In this document: positions 61,305 to 64,000 of the stretch, one piece after another
Layout of the letters: every line of letters begins with the position of its first letter
How positions within the stretch are numbered: the stretch's first letter is position 1
NCBI GenBank assembly: GCA_016720395.1
Contig: JADKKR010000005.1
Span: 124,001-188,000 of the forward strand
DNA length: 64,000 nt
Direction: 5' to 3'
Source of the DNA: Geobacteraceae bacterium
GTDB lineage: Bacteria; Desulfobacterota; Desulfuromonadia; Geobacterales; Pseudopelobacteraceae
Notes under the pieces: generated by a model
Seen by the model: only the letters and a program-made list of their open reading frames with translations
Told to the model about the DNA's origin: nothing
Database searches by the model: none
Made by a program: the position numbers and the translations under genes

Positions 61305-62744
61305 ATGAAACGACGTACTTTTCTCAAGCTGGGTGTTGCGGGGGCAGCGACGATTGCCATAGGCCGTATTCCCGGGCTGGGGGTGACCAATGCCTATGCG
61401 GCCGTCCAGAATCTGACCATCAGCATAACCGACGGTCGCAAGGACATGGTGACGAAGAATGCTGTCAGTGCCCTGATCGTTGATCCCAACCCGGTACCGG
61501 CACAGTGCTATTTCTGGGTCTACAAGATGACCGCTGACGGTGTGGACCTCCCCCCGGACTGTCCCGGGCCGACCATCTGTGCGATGAAAGGTGACACGAT
61601 CAACGTCTCGATTACCAACAATCTGGATGAGCCACATTCCTTCTATATCCCGGGCATCTTCGACAGCGGCGCGATCGCCCCGGGCGACACCTTCAGCGGG
61701 ACGCTGACGGCATCGGTCTCGGGGGCGCACCTGTACTACGACAACCTGAACGCGCCGGTCAACCGTGTGATGGGTCTGCACGGCGGCATGGTGGTCCGCC
61801 CGACAGCAGCAGCGCCCGGCCACAATTTCACCCCCTACGACAATCCGTCTCCCCATGTACAGGCTCTCTACGACAGTTTCGGATCCTCCTTCTTCCCGGG
61901 CCTGAAATGGGAGCAGGGTGACCCGGCCACCAATACCCCCGCTTTCCGTCAGTACGTCTGGTGCCTGCACCAGGCCAGCCCCAACCTGTTTGCCGAGGTG
62001 GGCGATCTCCCGCCCGGCGAGATTTATGATGCACAACTGTTCCAGCAGAAGTTCCTGCGCGACCCGTTCAGCTTCACGCGGGCCAACAACATACCGCAGT
62101 ATTTTACCATCAACGGCCAGTCCGGCTTTTTCTCGCACTTCAGCCCGACCATCACCCCCATCGGACGCGTCGGTGAACCGATTGTGATCCATATGATGAA
62201 CGCCGGACTCTGGACCCACTCCATGCACTACCACTTCAACCATTTCTATGTGACCTACGACAACGGTGTCTCGCAAAACCCCTTCTGGGTCGATATCTAC
62301 AACGTCGACCCCATGGACACGGTGGATTACACCCTGCCGTTCCAGCGCCCACCCAACGTTCCTAATGTCCGCGGGATCGGCCTCCCTGATACACCGATGC
62401 AGACGATCAACGGGCATCCCTGCTGGCCGCCCATCGAGGAGATGGCCATCCATATGCCCTTTAATAAAAAGGCCAGTGATATTAACGGCAACGACGTCTC
62501 ACTCGACCAGCTGCAGTCACCCCTCTGTTACCCGATGCACGACCACGCGGAGGCGAGCCAGACCTCCCAGGGGGGCAACTACAACTGCGGCCTGATTTCC
62601 GGGGCCTACTGCACCGGCGACCGGAACACCCCGGGCTTTATGGACTTCCCCATGGAACCTGACTTCGCCATGATGTACCGCAACATCCGCGGCGTCAGCG
62701 TAGAGCGGGGCACCCTGCCGGCCCCCGGTACGCCGCCCGTCTGA
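61305..62744 (+). CDS. Tat-exported multicopper oxidase-like protein, domain-3-type copper ligands
   Basis: The 479-residue protein begins with a twin-arginine signal (RRTFLKLGVAGAATIA, cleavage near AYA at 32) and has two or three cupredoxin domains. The first cupredoxin domain has lost the usual HxHG and HxH ligands (it reads HSFYIPG and GAHLYYDN). The last region keeps LWTHSMHYHFNHFYV (HxxHxH-like) and LCYPMHDHAEAS, where the type 1 Cys of HCH is Asp. It therefore resembles the C-terminal half of a three-domain oxidase without a type 1 site. The next gene has the complementary ligands, so a heteromeric oxidase is suspected. It is 45 bp upstream of that gene. Confidence 0.85.
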   Translation: MKRRTFLKLGVAGAATIAIGRIPGLGVTNAYAAVQNLTISITDGRKDMVTKNAVSALIVDPNPVPAQCYFWVYKMTADGVDLPPDCPGPTICAMKGDTINVSITNNLDEPHSFYIPGIFDSGAIAPGDTFSGTLTASVSGAHLYYDNLNAPVNRVMGLHGGMVVRPTAAAPGHNFTPYDNPSPHVQALYDSFGSSFFPGLKWEQGDPATNTPAFRQYVWCLHQASPNLFAEVGDLPPGEIYDAQLFQQKFLRDPFSFTRANNIPQYFTINGQSGFFSHFSPTITPIGRVGEPIVIHMMNAGLWTHSMHYHFNHFYVTYDNGVSQNPFWVDIYNVDPMDTVDYTLPFQRPPNVPNVRGIGLPDTPMQTINGHPCWPPIEEMAIHMPFNKKASDINGNDVSLDQLQSPLCYPMHDHAEASQTSQGGNYNCGLISGAYCTGDRNTPGFMDFPMEPDFAMMYRNIRGVSVERGTLPAPGTPPV

Positions 62745-62789
62745 CCATTAACGTCGTAATGTTACCATAGTCTGGAAAGGAGAACGTAT

Positions 62790-64000
62790 ATGTCAGCAAC
62801 AACGCCAGCAAATATAATTACCCGGTGGTCCATCGCCGGTATGGAGGGGATGTGGGTCAAGATGTGGGATCCACCCACGGAATCGCCGGCTACGCCTGAT
62901 ATGGTCGCACCGACCAACCCGGTGCCGGAGGTCCTGTTTGCAGCCGGGATCGCCAACATCGCCCCGACGGCCCCGCACACCATGTCGCTGGATGTGATGC
63001 ACGGCATAACCATTGCCACCTGGGACAGCCCGGTGCCCGTCGGGCAACCAGGTGCAAAGGTGCTCGAATACTTCACGATACCCAATCCGGACATCCCTGC
63101 CGCCATTATCGGCACGTTTCCGGGCACCACCGTCCGGATGCCGAACGGTTGCGTCTTTCATTGCGCGACCTCCGGCAAGGGACCTCCCCCGCACACGATC
63201 CACTGGCACGGCATGGAGCCGACCCCCATGAACGACGGCGTCGGCCACTGCTCGATGGAGCTGGGCAGCTATACCTACCAGTGGCAGCCCAACTTCATCG
63301 GGACCTACTTCTACCACTGCCACCGCAATACCATGCAGCACTTCGAGTTCGGTCTCTACGGCCTGCTGCTGGTGGAACCGGCGGACACCTATTTCGCCAC
63401 CCTGGCTGACCCGAGCATCCCCATCGGCCACTGTCGTGACGGGAAACGCAGGATTGCCGCCAATCTGGCCCCGACCACAGCCAATCCGGCCGGATTCCCG
63501 CAGTTCCCGGGCTGGAACAGCAATCCCCGCGATGCCGCGGATCCCTGGAAGGGTGACCCAACGAAAAATCAGGCCGTCGCGTTTCTTACCGATCCCCACG
63601 CCCAGACCGTGCCTTACGACGTGGAGGGGCTGTGGGTCTTCGATGACCGTGACTCCAACTGGAGCCAGAATGCCTCCCACGCCCATAACGGGTACCCGCG
63701 GGCCGGCAATACACCGGGGTATGACGACGATTTTGCCCGCAATCCGGGTGTCAACGGCTTCCTGGCCTTCAACGACTACGGTGCCGACTACTGGTTCGTT
63801 ACCGGCGTGCCGGTACCTGGCCACAAGGGTGAGACTGCAGCGATACCGCCCGGGATTGTCGTCCCGGCAGAGTTGAACAGCGGCATCAGCGGCTCGCAGG
63901 TTTCCATCGAGGCCTACGTGGGCCAGACCATCCTGATCCGCTGCCTCGACGCGGCCTATAACAACTGCGAGTACTCCTTTCCGGTGGATATCGTCATCGT
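62790..64000 (+). CDS. Multicopper oxidase-like protein, N-terminal-type ligands, partial
   Basis: The frame starts at ATG 62790 after AAAGGAGA and is open to the window end (403 codons). It has a cupredoxin domain with HTIHWHG (type 2/3 copper) and YFYHCHRNTMQHFEFGLYG (HCH plus a later His, as in type 1 and trinuclear sites). The N-terminus (MSATTPANIITRWSIAG) has no signal peptide. A second cupredoxin-like region begins near the end (NSGISGSQVSIEAYVGQTILIRCLDAAY). By family knowledge these ligands pair with domain-3-type ligands like those in the preceding protein. The full length and C-terminal ligands are unknown. Confidence 0.88.
   Translation, partial: MSATTPANIITRWSIAGMEGMWVKMWDPPTESPATPDMVAPTNPVPEVLFAAGIANIAPTAPHTMSLDVMHGITIATWDSPVPVGQPGAKVLEYFTIPNPDIPAAIIGTFPGTTVRMPNGCVFHCATSGKGPPPHTIHWHGMEPTPMNDGVGHCSMELGSYTYQWQPNFIGTYFYHCHRNTMQHFEFGLYGLLLVEPADTYFATLADPSIPIGHCRDGKRRIAANLAPTTANPAGFPQFPGWNSNPRDAADPWKGDPTKNQAVAFLTDPHAQTVPYDVEGLWVFDDRDSNWSQNASHAHNGYPRAGNTPGYDDDFARNPGVNGFLAFNDYGADYWFVTGVPVPGHKGETAAIPPGIVVPAELNSGISGSQVSIEAYVGQTILIRCLDAAYNNCEYSFPVDIVI

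Noticed and set aside
61200..63824. 417- and 343-residue minus-strand frames over the oxidase genes
   Set aside because: Both are antisense to the multicopper oxidases, contain Arg/Gly/Val/His repeats and no recognisable domain.

Overview
The window looks like a chromosome segment of a deltaproteobacterial Geobacter/Pelobacter relative (Desulfuromonadia, Geobacterales). This is inferred from gene content and not from a database match. Supporting content: four NtrC-type sigma-54 response regulators (three with sensor kinases), a c-type cytochrome fused to a periplasmic-binding domain, hopanoid genes (shc, hpnA, hpnH with dxs), a tungsten-type aldehyde:ferredoxin oxidoreductase, a SCO-family protein, paired multicopper oxidases, and a LexA-box-like palindrome resembling the one reported for Geobacter. 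The coding sequence is GC-rich.

Layout. 1-5.8 kb is an accessory region: toxin-antitoxin remnants, a cytochrome/binding-protein fusion, a GxxExxY gene and a SCO gene, separated by many copies of intergenic repeats (with hairpins and 132-bp tandem units). 5.8-10.5 kb holds an FKBP isomerase, a UDP-HexNAc dehydrogenase and epimerase pair (tviB/tviC type) with an inserted 23S-IVS-type four-helix gene bounded by GTTCAAG repeats, and a receiver-only regulator. 10.7-15.1 kb has a RelE/Phd pair and a two-component system. 15.2-18.4 kb is bioBDA behind a BirA-type operator. 18.4-20.5 kb has a MazE-like/RelE-like pair and a frameshifted orphan sigma-54 regulator. 20.5-25.2 kb carries tRNA-Asp/Val/Asp, HU, clpX, clpP, tig, tRNA-Leu and a SUI1 factor. 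25.3-30.5 kb is a compact leftward operon: yhbY, gph fused to a carboxymuconolactone-decarboxylase-like domain, AOR, yraN, and a two-polypeptide glutamine-dependent NAD synthetase. 30.9-36.9 kb is the hopanoid/isoprenoid group. 36.9-39.1 kb is a lexA-orf-dinB SOS cassette. 39.1-42.0 kb is another kinase/regulator pair, 42.2-45.9 kb a MoxR/DUF58/transglutaminase operon, and 46.0-48.5 kb an unrecognised exported protein.

48.6-52.8 kb contains a methyltransferase and, divergently, an operon behind a very good sigma-54 promoter: three tiny proteins, an unrecognised eight-helix membrane protein and an OFA-type major facilitator. Then come gcvH, gcvPA and gcvPB, a lone ISL3-type zinc-finger protein, and a kinase/sigma-54 regulator pair. 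These end at a terminator and are followed by a second sigma-54-like promoter driving tatA and two multicopper oxidase polypeptides. The second polypeptide runs off the window end. The copper ligands of a complete oxidase appear to be divided between the two polypeptides, and only the first has a Tat signal.

Between 29 and 48 kb many genes that should be intact (hpnA, dxs, hpnH, dinB, lexA, a kinase, a transglutaminase) carry single-base, mostly run-length indels, and dxs also lacks about 0.28 kb. The density and type of these changes suggest consensus errors in part of the assembly, so frameshifted entries are given as whole genes with the break located.
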